From: UBA11606 sp039188975
GTDB lineage: Bacteria; Actinomycetota; Acidimicrobiia; Acidimicrobiales; Aldehydirespiratoraceae
Length of the DNA stretch: 12,171 bases
Reading direction: 5' to 3'
NCBI GenBank assembly: GCA_039188975.1
Contig: JBCCYT010000130.1
Span: forward strand, 1 to 12,171
Numbering within the stretch: the first letter of the stretch is position 1; each line of letters begins with the position of its first letter. Positions 1 through 6,018 of this stretch are shown in pieces. The notes under the pieces are model-generated. The model made no database searches. It saw only the letters and a list, made by a program, of their open reading frames with translations, and was not told the DNA's origin. Both the position numbers and the translations under genes were made by a program.

Positions 1-647
1 AGGTCGAGAAGGCCCACCCCGACGTCTTCAACACGCTGCTGCAGATCCTCGAAGAGGGCCGCCTCACCGACTCTCAGGGTCGGTCGGTCGACTTCCGCAA
101 CACCGTCCTGATCATGACCTCCAACCTCGGTACCGGCGATCTGCGCAAGGCGTCGATCGGTTTCGGCACCGGCGACGAGGCGATCAACTACACGAAGATG
201 AAGGAGAAGGTGAACGACGCGCTGAAGGCTCACTTCCGCCCGGAGTTCCTGAACCGCATCGACGACACGATCGTCTTCCACGAGCTCGCGCAACACGAGG
301 TCCGTCAGATCGTCGATCTCATGATCGCCCGCACCGCCACCCAGCTGGCCGGCCAGGGCATGGGTCTCGAGCTCACCGACGCCGCCAAGGACCATCTCGC
401 CGACAAGGGGTATGACCCCACCCTCGGCGCTCGTCCGCTGCGTCGAGCGATCCAGCGCATGGTCGAAGACACGCTGTCGGAGAAGCTGCTCTACAAGGAG
501 TTCCGCGCCGGCGAGATCATCATCGTCGACGTTGAACCCGACCCCGAGCAGAACAACGAGCTGCACATCGTGTTCCGTGCCATCGAAGGCTTCGAGCCTC
601 CGACCCCGGAACTCGAAGACGCACTCGACGGCGGTGACGTCTTCTAG
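1..647 (+). CDS. clpC: ATP-dependent Clp protease ATP-binding subunit ClpC, C-terminal part (5' end outside window)
   Basis: This is the last ~214 codons of a Hsp100/Clp unfoldase, with the frame open from base 3. It covers the second AAA+ module (D2). The reading begins just after Walker B (VEKAHPDVFN), then the sensor-1 stretch NTVLIMTSNLG, the arginine-finger segment FRPEFLNRID, and the sensor-2 motif GARPLRR in the D2 small domain. The acidic tail (ending DGGDVF) is of the actinobacterial ClpC1 type. ClpC forms a hexamer that unfolds substrates with ATP and feeds them to ClpP in the cytoplasm. Family identity is clear. The N-domain, D1 and M-domain lie outside the window, so ClpC rather than ClpB rests on the tail and on overall similarity remembered from actinobacterial ClpC. 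The stop is TAG at 645-647, and a strong hairpin follows 30 bp later. Confidence 0.93.
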   Translation, partial: VEKAHPDVFNTLLQILEEGRLTDSQGRSVDFRNTVLIMTSNLGTGDLRKASIGFGTGDEAINYTKMKEKVNDALKAHFRPEFLNRIDDTIVFHELAQHEVRQIVDLMIARTATQLAGQGMGLELTDAAKDHLADKGYDPTLGARPLRRAIQRMVEDTLSEKLLYKEFRAGEIIIVDVEPDPEQNNELHIVFRAIEGFEPPTPELEDALDGGDVF

Positions 648-674
648 GACGCCGCTCCTGCGAATCGATTGCGA

Positions 675-1133
675 CTACGGGCGGCCTTTGCGGGCCGCCC
701 GTGCCGCGCCCGATCCCAGCACCAGACACAGCGGGCTGTAGAACCGCAGATCCAGCCGCCGGAACTCCTCTGACACCTCCATACCGCTCGTCGCGCCGCC
801 CAGGGCTGCCATCGCGAGGCCGCCGACGCCACGAATGCCGAGCACCCCTGCGACCACCTGGGCGAGTCGCCTTGCGCCCGTAGGAATCACGCCCACCCCA
901 CGGGTGTGTCCGGCTATCGCGACAGAGCCAGCCGCGCCGGTCAGTGCGATCGCAACCGCCGTGGACGCTGCGGGTGGCGGCATCGGCCGCCTCCCAACGA
1001 CCAGGTCCGCCAATTCGTCGTTGGTGGCGCGCGGCCAGGTGGAGCCGCATGCCCAGCGAGCGTGCACCGCCGCGGCTGCGGCCAGACCGGCCGTCGTGGC
1101 GAGGGTCGGGAGGTCGATGGGGTGTGTCGCCAT
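675..1133 (-). CDS. DUF3995-like small integral membrane protein
   Basis: This 152-aa hydrophobic protein has about four membrane segments (roughly residues 9-29, 55-75, 88-111 and 132-147). Near the first helix it carries HARWACGSTWP, and near the end RFYSPLCLVLG. Both resemble the motifs I associate with DUF3995 proteins (H-x-x-W-A-x-G-x-x-W-P and the R-x-Y-S-P-L-C ending). The function of that family is unknown to me. The ATG at 1131-1133 is preceded by TACGTT and a 6-nt gap with no SD, which suggests a leaderless mRNA. The gene converges on clpC (27 bp between stops), and the clpC hairpin overlaps its last nine codons. A much longer open frame continues upstream, but that part is the antisense of other genes. 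Family assignment is moderate. Confidence 0.7.
   Translation of the reverse strand: MATHPIDLPTLATTAGLAAAAAVHARWACGSTWPRATNDELADLVVGRRPMPPPAASTAVAIALTGAAGSVAIAGHTRGVGVIPTGARRLAQVVAGVLGIRGVGGLAMAALGGATSGMEVSEEFRRLDLRFYSPLCLVLGSGAARAARKGRP
677..702 (+). terminator. GC-rich hairpin, probable clpC terminator
   Basis: A perfect 10-bp stem (677-686 with 693-702, ACGGGCGGCC/GGCCGCCCGT) closes a 6-nt loop. It begins 30 bp after the clpC stop. There is no T-run on either side, as is common for actinobacterial hairpin terminators. It lies almost entirely inside the last codons of the converging gene at 675-1133, so it may end transcription from both directions. The pairing is exact; the terminator role is inferred. 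Confidence 0.5.
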
Positions 1134-1139
1134 ATCGCG

Positions 1140-1145
1140 AACGTA
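1140..1145 (-). promoter_or_regulatory. -10 element (TACGTT), leaderless promoter of the DUF3995-like gene
   Basis: On the minus strand TACGTT ends exactly 6 nt before the ATG at 1133, putting the likely transcription start on the A of the ATG. No convincing -35 was seen. An inverted repeat, GTGCG-N9-CGCAC (1146-1164), sits directly upstream in the spacer/-35 position and could be an operator; that is a weak inference. Confidence 0.5.
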
Positions 1146-1176
1146 GTGCGTTCGTTTCTCGCACCGACGGCTCGGC

Positions 1177-1200
1177 GTGCCGTGACACTCGCCACGGCAC
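1177..1200. repeat. Inverted repeat (8-bp stem) in the divergent intergenic region 1134-1274
   Basis: GTGCCGTG (1177-1184) is exactly complementary to CACGGCAC (1193-1200) across an 8-nt loop. It lies about midway between the divergent DUF3995-like gene and the lipoprotein/HAD gene, 74 bp upstream of the latter's ATG. It could be a regulator site or chance in GC-rich DNA. Apart from it, this 141-bp gap holds only the two flanking -10 elements and the small inverted repeat at 1146-1164. Confidence 0.35.
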
Positions 1201-1261
1201 CTTCTCGACCGGCAACCGCTGGTTTCCGTCGACGTGGAACCGCACGGGCAGTTCGAACGTC

Positions 1262-1267
1262 TAGTTT
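1262..1267 (+). promoter_or_regulatory. -10 element (TAGTTT), leaderless promoter of the lipoprotein/HAD gene
   Basis: TAGTTT ends 7 nt before the ATG at 1275. There is no SD. An in-frame GTG at 1269 lies too close to the -10 to be the start, so the motif favours the ATG. No clear -35. Confidence 0.45.
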
Positions 1268-1274
1268 CGTGTCG

Positions 1275-2759
1275 ATGAATCGGGCGCGCGCTGTCGTAGT
1301 GGGGCTGATGGTGCTCTTCGTCGCGTCCGCATGTCGGGTCGATACCACGGTCGATATTCGTGTCGAAGAGGACGGGTCGGGCCTGGTGACGGTGTCGATC
1401 GATGCGGATACCGAGGCCGTCGAACTTCTGGTCGACGATCCGGCCAATCTTCGGTTCGACGATCTCGAGGCGGCGGGCTGGACACTCGACGGGCCCGAAC
1501 CCGACGACGGCGGTATCACCCTCAGCGCCAGCAAGCCCTTCCTGTCGCCAGAGGACCTTCCCGACGTGCTCGACGAGATCGTGGGCGAAGGCCAGATCTT
1601 CTCGAACGTCGTGCTTGATCAACAGCATGACTTTTCGATGTTTGGGCTGCGTCCGGCCGAAACGTCGTACTCGTTCACCGCCGATGTCGACCCGTCGCCG
1701 AACCTTGAACTGCTCGGTGATTCGGCGCTCGCCAGCGTGCTCGACGGGTTCCCGCTCGGGCAGAGCCTCGATCGTGTCGAGGCCGATGCGGGTACGACGT
1801 TCGCCAACTCGTTGGGCCTCGTGGTGAACATCACCATGCCGGCCAACGTCAGCACCGAGACCGGCGAAACGGTCGACGATCTGGCGACCTGGTCGTTCTC
1901 GTATGGCCAGCAATCGACCTCGATCGATGCGAACGCGTCGGTCGACGAGATCTTGCCGAGAGTGTGGGCGGTGCTCGCCATCCTGGCGGGGTTGCTGTTC
2001 ATCCTGGTCGTGCTCAGCCGTCTCGGTACGTTCGCGCTCAGCAAGTTGCGCACGCCGAAGGGGCGGCGCCGTCGCGACCAGCGTCAACGCGAACGACGGG
2101 CGGCGTCTCGAGAAGCCGAAGCGAATCGTCCCCGGCGGCGGCTGTTGCGGCTGCTGGTTGTCGATGTGCACGGGGTGATCGTGCGCCCGACCGATCCGGT
2201 CGATGGGTTGTTGATCCCGTTGATCACCGCCGAACGCCCGGACGCCGACCCGGAGCAGATCCGGCAGCACCATCGTCAGCTCGTACTCGGCCGCCTGTCG
2301 CCCGAAGAGTTCTGGAGCGAAGTCGGACTGGGCCCGATGGCCGAAGAGATCGAGACTCGTTACCTGTCGTCGTTCCGGCTCGTGCCGGGTCTCCATCCGT
2401 TTCTCGATCGCATGGCCAACAGCCGCCTGCCGGTTGCCGCCATCGGCAACCAACCGCGCGTGTGGGGTGATCGGCTCCGCCGGATGGCATCGCTCGACGG
2501 TGCCGTCACGTCGTGGATGGTCAGCGGCGACGTGGGTTCGGCATTGCCGGAGCCTGCGCTCTTCGAAGCGACCCGGCGAACGCTGTCGGTCGATCACTAC
2601 GACTGCTTCTACCTCTCGAACAGTGTCGAACATCTCGATGTCGCCAAAGAGCTCGGGATGGCGACCGGCTTGTTCGTCACCGGGTCCGAGGTCGCGCCCG
2701 ACACCGATCACACGATCGTGCGAGGCTTCGAGGATCTGCTGCGTAGCCGCGGCGCCTGA
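1275..2759 (+). CDS. Lipoprotein (LppM/DUF3153-like) - transmembrane - degenerate HAD-like domain fusion
   Basis: This is a continuous 494-aa frame with three parts. Residues 1-20 are a lipoprotein signal with a lipobox-like VASAC (Cys20). Residues 21-225 form an extracytoplasmic domain beginning CRVDTTVDIRVEEDGSG, reminiscent of LppM/DUF3153 lipoproteins. A membrane helix (about 230-250) is followed by a very basic linker (258-290), which places the C-terminus in the cytoplasm. Residues 292-494 have HAD-superfamily layout, but the catalytic positions are altered. Motif I is DVHG (Asp297 kept, His299 for the second Asp). Motif II has Gly391 for Ser/Thr. The motif III Lys position is Leu424. 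Motif IV has Asn449 for Asp, with Asp455 kept. It is therefore probably not an ordinary phosphatase, and may be a binding pseudoenzyme. The gene stands alone upstream of radA. The lipobox is acceptable but not ideal, and the substrate is unknown. Confidence 0.75.
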   Translation: MNRARAVVVGLMVLFVASACRVDTTVDIRVEEDGSGLVTVSIDADTEAVELLVDDPANLRFDDLEAAGWTLDGPEPDDGGITLSASKPFLSPEDLPDVLDEIVGEGQIFSNVVLDQQHDFSMFGLRPAETSYSFTADVDPSPNLELLGDSALASVLDGFPLGQSLDRVEADAGTTFANSLGLVVNITMPANVSTETGETVDDLATWSFSYGQQSTSIDANASVDEILPRVWAVLAILAGLLFILVVLSRLGTFALSKLRTPKGRRRRDQRQRERRAASREAEANRPRRRLLRLLVVDVHGVIVRPTDPVDGLLIPLITAERPDADPEQIRQHHRQLVLGRLSPEEFWSEVGLGPMAEEIETRYLSSFRLVPGLHPFLDRMANSRLPVAAIGNQPRVWGDRLRRMASLDGAVTSWMVSGDVGSALPEPALFEATRRTLSVDHYDCFYLSNSVEHLDVAKELGMATGLFVTGSEVAPDTDHTIVRGFEDLLRSRGA

Positions 2760-2784
2760 GCTCCGTCGCGTCACACCCGCCACA

Positions 2785-2790
2785 TAGGGT
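2785..2790 (+). promoter_or_regulatory. -10 element (TAGGGT), leaderless promoter of radA
   Basis: TAGGGT ends 6 nt before the radA ATG at 2797 and 25 bp after the preceding stop codon. The only SD-like bases (GAGG) abut the ATG directly, too close to act as an SD. The same hexamer and spacing occur before the cysO-like gene at 11545. Confidence 0.55.
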
Positions 2791-2796
2791 TCGAGG

Positions 2797-4158
2797 ATGG
2801 CGAAGACCAAAACTGTGCATCGCTGCACCGAGTGCGGCTGGCAGAGCCCGACCTGGGTTGGTCGCTGTGGCGGTTGCGGATCCTGGAACACGATGGTCGA
2901 AGAGATCGAGATGCGGGGCAGCAGCTCCTCGTCGGCGCCGGTGGCGCCGTCGAGTTCACCCACCCGCATCGCCGATGTCATCGACACGGCGGCCAACGCC
3001 CAAGCAACCGGCATCGCAGAGGTCGACCGAGTGCTCGGCGGAGGTCTCGTGCCCGGTTCGGTCACCCTCGTGGGCGGCGAGCCGGGTATCGGCAAGTCGA
3101 CCCTGCTGTTGCAGCTCGTCGGCGCCACCGCGGCCGCTGGGGTGACGAGCCTGTACATCTCGGGTGAGGAGTCCGCCGGCCAGGTTCGGGGGCGGGCCGA
3201 TCGGCTGGGAGCCGTCCACGACGAGTTGTGGTTGGTGGCCGAAACGGTGCTTCCGCACATCCTTCGTCATCTCGATGAGGTGACGCCTGATGTCGTGGTC
3301 GTGGACTCGATCCAAACCCTGCACGATCCCGACATGGGGTCGGCCCCCGGGTCGGTGGGCCAGATCCGAGAGTGTGCGAATCGGCTGGTCGCGTACGCGA
3401 AGCGCACCGGTACGGCGGTGCTGCTCGTCGGCCACGTGACCAAGGAAGGCACGCTGGCCGGTCCCCGGGTGCTCGAGCATGTGGTCGACACGGTGTTGGA
3501 GTTCGACGGTGATCGTCATCACGGGCTGCGGCTGCTGCGAGCGGCGAAGCACCGGTTCGGGGCCACCACCGAGGTCGGTCTGTTACAGATGGACCACTCC
3601 GGGCTGGTCACGGTCGACGATCCGAGTGGCCTGTTTCTCGCCGATCGGGTGACCGGCGTGTCGGGCTCGGCGGTGGTGGCGACCGTCGACGGAAACCGGC
3701 CACTGTTGATCGAGGTGCAGGCGCTGGTCGCCGCGTCCAATCTGAGCAACCCGCGACGATCGGCCCAGGGGGTTGATGCGGGCCGGTTGGCGATGCTGCT
3801 GGCCGTGCTCGAACGGCGCTGTGGTCTTTCCGTCGCCGGCAACGATGTGTACGCCCTGGCGGTGGGCGGGGCGCGGGTCAACGACCCTGGTGCTGACGCG
3901 GCCCTTGCGCTCGCCGTCACGTCCTCGCTGACGGGTCAGCCACTCGGCGACGATGTGGTTGCGGTCGGGGAGGTCGGCCTCGGTGGCGAGCTGCGCCAGG
4001 TCGCGCACCTCGAGCGCCGGCTCAACGAAGCGGCCCGGATGGGGTTCCGGCGCGCCATCGTGCCGCCTGGTTCCGATGTTCGGGCCGACGGGTTGCAGCT
4101 CCTCCGGGCGCCAACGCTCGCCGCGGCGATCGCACTCGCCGACGTGGCGCCCACCTAG
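2797..4158 (+). CDS. radA: DNA repair protein RadA (Sms)
   Basis: This 453-aa RadA is a RecA-like ATPase that promotes branch migration during recombinational repair. It has the full domain order. An N-terminal four-cysteine zinc finger comprises Cys10, Cys13, Cys24 and Cys27, with the typical CTECGWQSPTWVGRC pattern. Walker A is GEPGIGKST (94-102, Lys100), and Walker B ends at Asp170 (VVVVDSIQT). The RadA signature is KHRFG (251-255), and a C-terminal Lon-protease-like domain includes GGARVNDPGADAALALA. The usual signature is KNRFG; here Asn is His. Length is normal for the family. The ATG is fixed by the leaderless-type TAGGGT upstream and by the zinc finger starting at residue 10. The stop TAG is 12 bp from the stop of the converging regulator gene, with no obvious strong terminator between them. 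Confidence 0.95.
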   Translation: MAKTKTVHRCTECGWQSPTWVGRCGGCGSWNTMVEEIEMRGSSSSSAPVAPSSSPTRIADVIDTAANAQATGIAEVDRVLGGGLVPGSVTLVGGEPGIGKSTLLLQLVGATAAAGVTSLYISGEESAGQVRGRADRLGAVHDELWLVAETVLPHILRHLDEVTPDVVVVDSIQTLHDPDMGSAPGSVGQIRECANRLVAYAKRTGTAVLLVGHVTKEGTLAGPRVLEHVVDTVLEFDGDRHHGLRLLRAAKHRFGATTEVGLLQMDHSGLVTVDDPSGLFLADRVTGVSGSAVVATVDGNRPLLIEVQALVAASNLSNPRRSAQGVDAGRLAMLLAVLERRCGLSVAGNDVYALAVGGARVNDPGADAALALAVTSSLTGQPLGDDVVAVGEVGLGGELRQVAHLERRLNEAARMGFRRAIVPPGSDVRADGLQLLRAPTLAAAIALADVAPT

Positions 4159-4170
4159 GCCAGCGGGTGG

Positions 4171-4842
4171 CTAGCGGCTGCGGATCGACAGCTGTTCGCG
4201 GTTGGTGATCACGTAGCGGCGATCGGTCTGCTCGAGCCATCCGAGCCGGACGAACGACGCGATTGCCTTGTTGACCCGTTCGCGGCTGGCCCCGACCATG
4301 CCGGCGAGTTCTTCCTGGGTGATCGGCAGCAGAAACTCGTCGTCGTCGCCTGCGAGTTCGAGCAGGCGTTTCGCGGTGCGGCCGGTGACATCGAGGAACA
4401 CGGAGTCGGCCAGCGCCTCGTCCATCGAGCGGATCCGGGTGGCGAGGAGCCGGACGACGGCCCACAACTCACCGGGTCGATCCGCATAGAGCTGCTTCAC
4501 CGGCTCGTAGGAAATCTCGATCACGGTGCTCGGCTCGAGCGCCCGACCCTCCGCGGACCGGCCCAAACCGTCGAAGAGGCCCATCTCGCCGAAGAGATCC
4601 CCCGGTTCCATCAACGCGACGACGCTTTCGCGCCCGTCGATCGACTTGTTGGCGATGGCGATGCGGCCGTGGGTCACGACATAGAGCGTGTCTGGCGCTT
4701 CGCCTTCGACGAACAAGATGTCGCCTCGACGCAGGTTTCGTTCGGTGGCGTCGGCGGCGATGTGTTCGAGGGCGTCATCATCGAGTTCGGCGAACAGCAG
4801 CGTCGAGCGCAAGAGAGAGAGAAGCATGGTGGTGTCAGTCAT
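4171..4842 (-). CDS. Crp/Fnr-family transcriptional regulator, GlxR-like (cAMP-receptor type)
   Basis: This is a 223-aa regulator with an N-terminal cyclic-nucleotide-binding beta-barrel (about 13-115), a dimerisation helix (about 116-145) and a C-terminal winged helix-turn-helix (about 150-215). The phosphate-binding cassette reads GDLFGEMGLFDGLGRSAEGRA. It keeps Gly85-Glu86 and Arg95-Ser96, equivalent to the E. coli CRP residues that bind cAMP, so ligand binding is likely. The recognition region ITQEELAGMVGASRERVNKAI closely resembles actinobacterial GlxR, a global regulator of carbon metabolism. I infer a cAMP-responsive DNA-binding protein; orthology with GlxR is not proven. The start is ATG at 4842; an in-frame GTG at 4857 is an alternative. 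Only 28 bp separate this start from the divergent ispD start. No SD is visible. Confidence 0.88.
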   Translation of the reverse strand: MTDTTMLLSLLRSTLLFAELDDDALEHIAADATERNLRRGDILFVEGEAPDTLYVVTHGRIAIANKSIDGRESVVALMEPGDLFGEMGLFDGLGRSAEGRALEPSTVIEISYEPVKQLYADRPGELWAVVRLLATRIRSMDEALADSVFLDVTGRTAKRLLELAGDDDEFLLPITQEELAGMVGASRERVNKAIASFVRLGWLEQTDRRYVITNREQLSIRSR

Positions 4843-4853
4843 GTGCGCGGCCC

Positions 4854-4863
4854 ACACTAGTGA
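4854..4863. promoter_or_regulatory. Palindromic shared -10 region between the Crp-like gene and ispD
   Basis: The 8-bp palindrome CACTAGTG (4855-4862) yields TAGTGT on the minus strand (4859-4854, 11 nt before the regulator's ATG) and TAGTGA on the plus strand (4858-4863, 7 nt before the ispD GTG at 4871). Both genes may be read from one symmetric element. The plus-strand hexamer lacks the final T, so it is the weaker one. No -35 was recognised. Confidence 0.4.
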
Positions 4864-4868
4864 GGTGA
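4862..4868 (+). promoter_or_regulatory. Ribosome binding site deciding the ispD start
   Basis: GAGGTGA matches the 3' part of the consensus SD. Its GAGG core ends 5 nt before GTG 4871 but abuts the other candidate, GTG 4865. This favours 4871 as the ispD start. Confidence 0.45.
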
Positions 4869-4870
4869 AC

Positions 4871-5530
4871 GTGCAACGTGCTGATCCGACGGGGGTATGG
4901 ACGATCGTGGTCGCTGCCGGCTCTGGTTCTCGCTTCGGTGCACCGAAGCAGTTCCTCACCTTGAAGGGCCGGCGGGTGATCGATCGGGCGATCGCTGGTG
5001 CGGCGGCCCACAGCGATGGCGTGGTGACGGTGCTGCCCGCTGACGTCGATCTGGGCTACACCGAATCGGTGGGGCGGGTTGTGCGTACGGTGCCGGGAGG
5101 TGCGACTCGATCAGCGTCGGTTCGAAGCGGGCTCGACGCGGTCCCCGACGAAGCCGAGGTCGTGCTCGTTCACGATGCGGCTCGGCCGTTGACGCCGGCG
5201 GCGGTGTACGAGCGAGTGATCGAAGCCGTTCGCGATGGATCTGATGCGGTCGTGCCCGTGCTCGACGTCACCGATTCGCTCCGCCATCGGGTGGAGGGTG
5301 CGGTCGACCGGGCCGAGTATGCCGCCGTGCAGACGCCGCAGGGGTTCTCGGCGGCCGTGTTGCGGTCGGCGCACGCCAGTGGTGCCGACGCCTCCGACGA
5401 TGCGAGCCTGGTGGAGGTCACGGGTGGAACCGTCACCATGGTCGACGGTGACCGGGCGGCGATGAAGCTCACGACTCCTCTCGATCTTCAGACCGCCGAA
5501 TTGCTCCTCGATGAAGGCTCCGACGCATGA
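4871..5530 (+). CDS. ispD: 2-C-methyl-D-erythritol 4-phosphate cytidylyltransferase
   Basis: This 219-aa IspD catalyses the third step of the MEP isoprenoid pathway, joining CTP and MEP to give CDP-methylerythritol. The nucleotide-binding loop is AAGSGSRFGAPKQF (15-28, with Arg21 and Lys26). Further signatures are GGATRSASV (76-84), VHDAARPL (100-107), the substrate Arg147 in VDRAEY, VQTPQGF (153-159) and the C-terminal Lys199 in MKLTTPLDL. These are the catalytic landmarks of the family, and length is normal. The start is GTG 4871 (SD-supported) or GTG 4865. The ispF start codon overlaps its stop (ATGA), so ispD is the first gene of an ispD-ispF-rlmB operon. In many actinobacteria a CarD-type gene precedes ispD; here a divergent Crp-like regulator does. 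Confidence 0.95.
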   Translation: MQRADPTGVWTIVVAAGSGSRFGAPKQFLTLKGRRVIDRAIAGAAAHSDGVVTVLPADVDLGYTESVGRVVRTVPGGATRSASVRSGLDAVPDEAEVVLVHDAARPLTPAAVYERVIEAVRDGSDAVVPVLDVTDSLRHRVEGAVDRAEYAAVQTPQGFSAAVLRSAHASGADASDDASLVEVTGGTVTMVDGDRAAMKLTTPLDLQTAELLLDEGSDA

Positions 5531-6018
5531 CGATTCCCGAACCGCCACCGTTCCGGGTCGGGCAGGCCTTCGACATTCACGCCCACACCGACGATCCTGA
5601 CCGGGTCTTGACCCTCGGCGGTGTCGTGTTCGAGGACGCCAGGGGTCTCGCCGGCCACAGCGACGCCGATGTGCTCGCCCACGTCTGTGCCGATGCGCTG
5701 CTCGGTGCCGCGGGGTTGGGCGACATCGGGCAGATGTTTCCCGACACCGATCCCGCATTGGAAGGGGCGAACAGCATCGAGCTCCTTCGGCGGGCGGCCG
5801 ATGCGGTTCGGGCCGCGGGCTGGCATCCTGGCAACATCGACTGCTCGGTCGTGCTCGATCGGCCGAAGCTGGCCCCGGTGAAGGACGTCATGCAAGCACA
5901 TCTCTCCGACGCGGCCGGCGCGCCGGTGTCGTTGACCGGCCGCCGAACGGAAGGCGTCGGCGCATTGGGACGAGGCGAGGGCATCGCTGCGTGGGCGGTC
6001 GCCCTGATCTACCGATGA
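5527..6018 (+). CDS. ispF: 2-C-methyl-D-erythritol 2,4-cyclodiphosphate synthase
   Basis: This 163-aa IspF is the fifth MEP-pathway enzyme. It cyclises CDP-methylerythritol phosphate and releases CMP, and the family works as a trimer with a metal site. Metal ligands Asp16 and His18 lie in FDIHAH, and His52 follows GHSDADVLAH. DALLGAAGLGDIGQMFPDTD (56-75) and NIDCSVVLDRPK are classic signatures. The C-terminal loop reads SLTGRRTEGVGALGRGEGIAA. Glu142 and the GRGEGIAA tail are kept, but the Thr-Thr normally before TE/TD (KATTTE in E. coli, SGTTTD in many actinobacteria) is Arg139-Arg140. That loop contacts the CDP moiety, so the change is notable. Both ends overlap neighbours by ATGA: with ispD at 5527-5530 and rlmB at 6015-6018, indicating translational coupling. 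Confidence 0.95.
   Translation: MTIPEPPPFRVGQAFDIHAHTDDPDRVLTLGGVVFEDARGLAGHSDADVLAHVCADALLGAAGLGDIGQMFPDTDPALEGANSIELLRRAADAVRAAGWHPGNIDCSVVLDRPKLAPVKDVMQAHLSDAAGAPVSLTGRRTEGVGALGRGEGIAAWAVALIYR

Noticed and set aside
1134..3260. Very long minus-strand open frame (about 700 codons) in front of the DUF3995-like gene
   Set aside because: It runs antisense to the lipoprotein/HAD gene and to radA, has low-complexity Arg/His/Gln-rich composition with no motif, and is a usual by-product of high GC. Only the last 152 codons have family features and a promoter.
4151..4174. Possible bidirectional terminator between radA and the Crp-like gene
   Set aside because: The best stems are 4-5 bp with large loops or bulges (CCACC/GGTGG or GCCA/TGGC) and no T-run, too weak to call.
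4842..4870. GlxR/CRP operator in the regulator-ispD gap
   Set aside because: I looked for TGTGA-N6-TCACA and found only half-site-like CACACT/GTGAGG pieces. The palindrome CACTAGTG lacks the right spacing.
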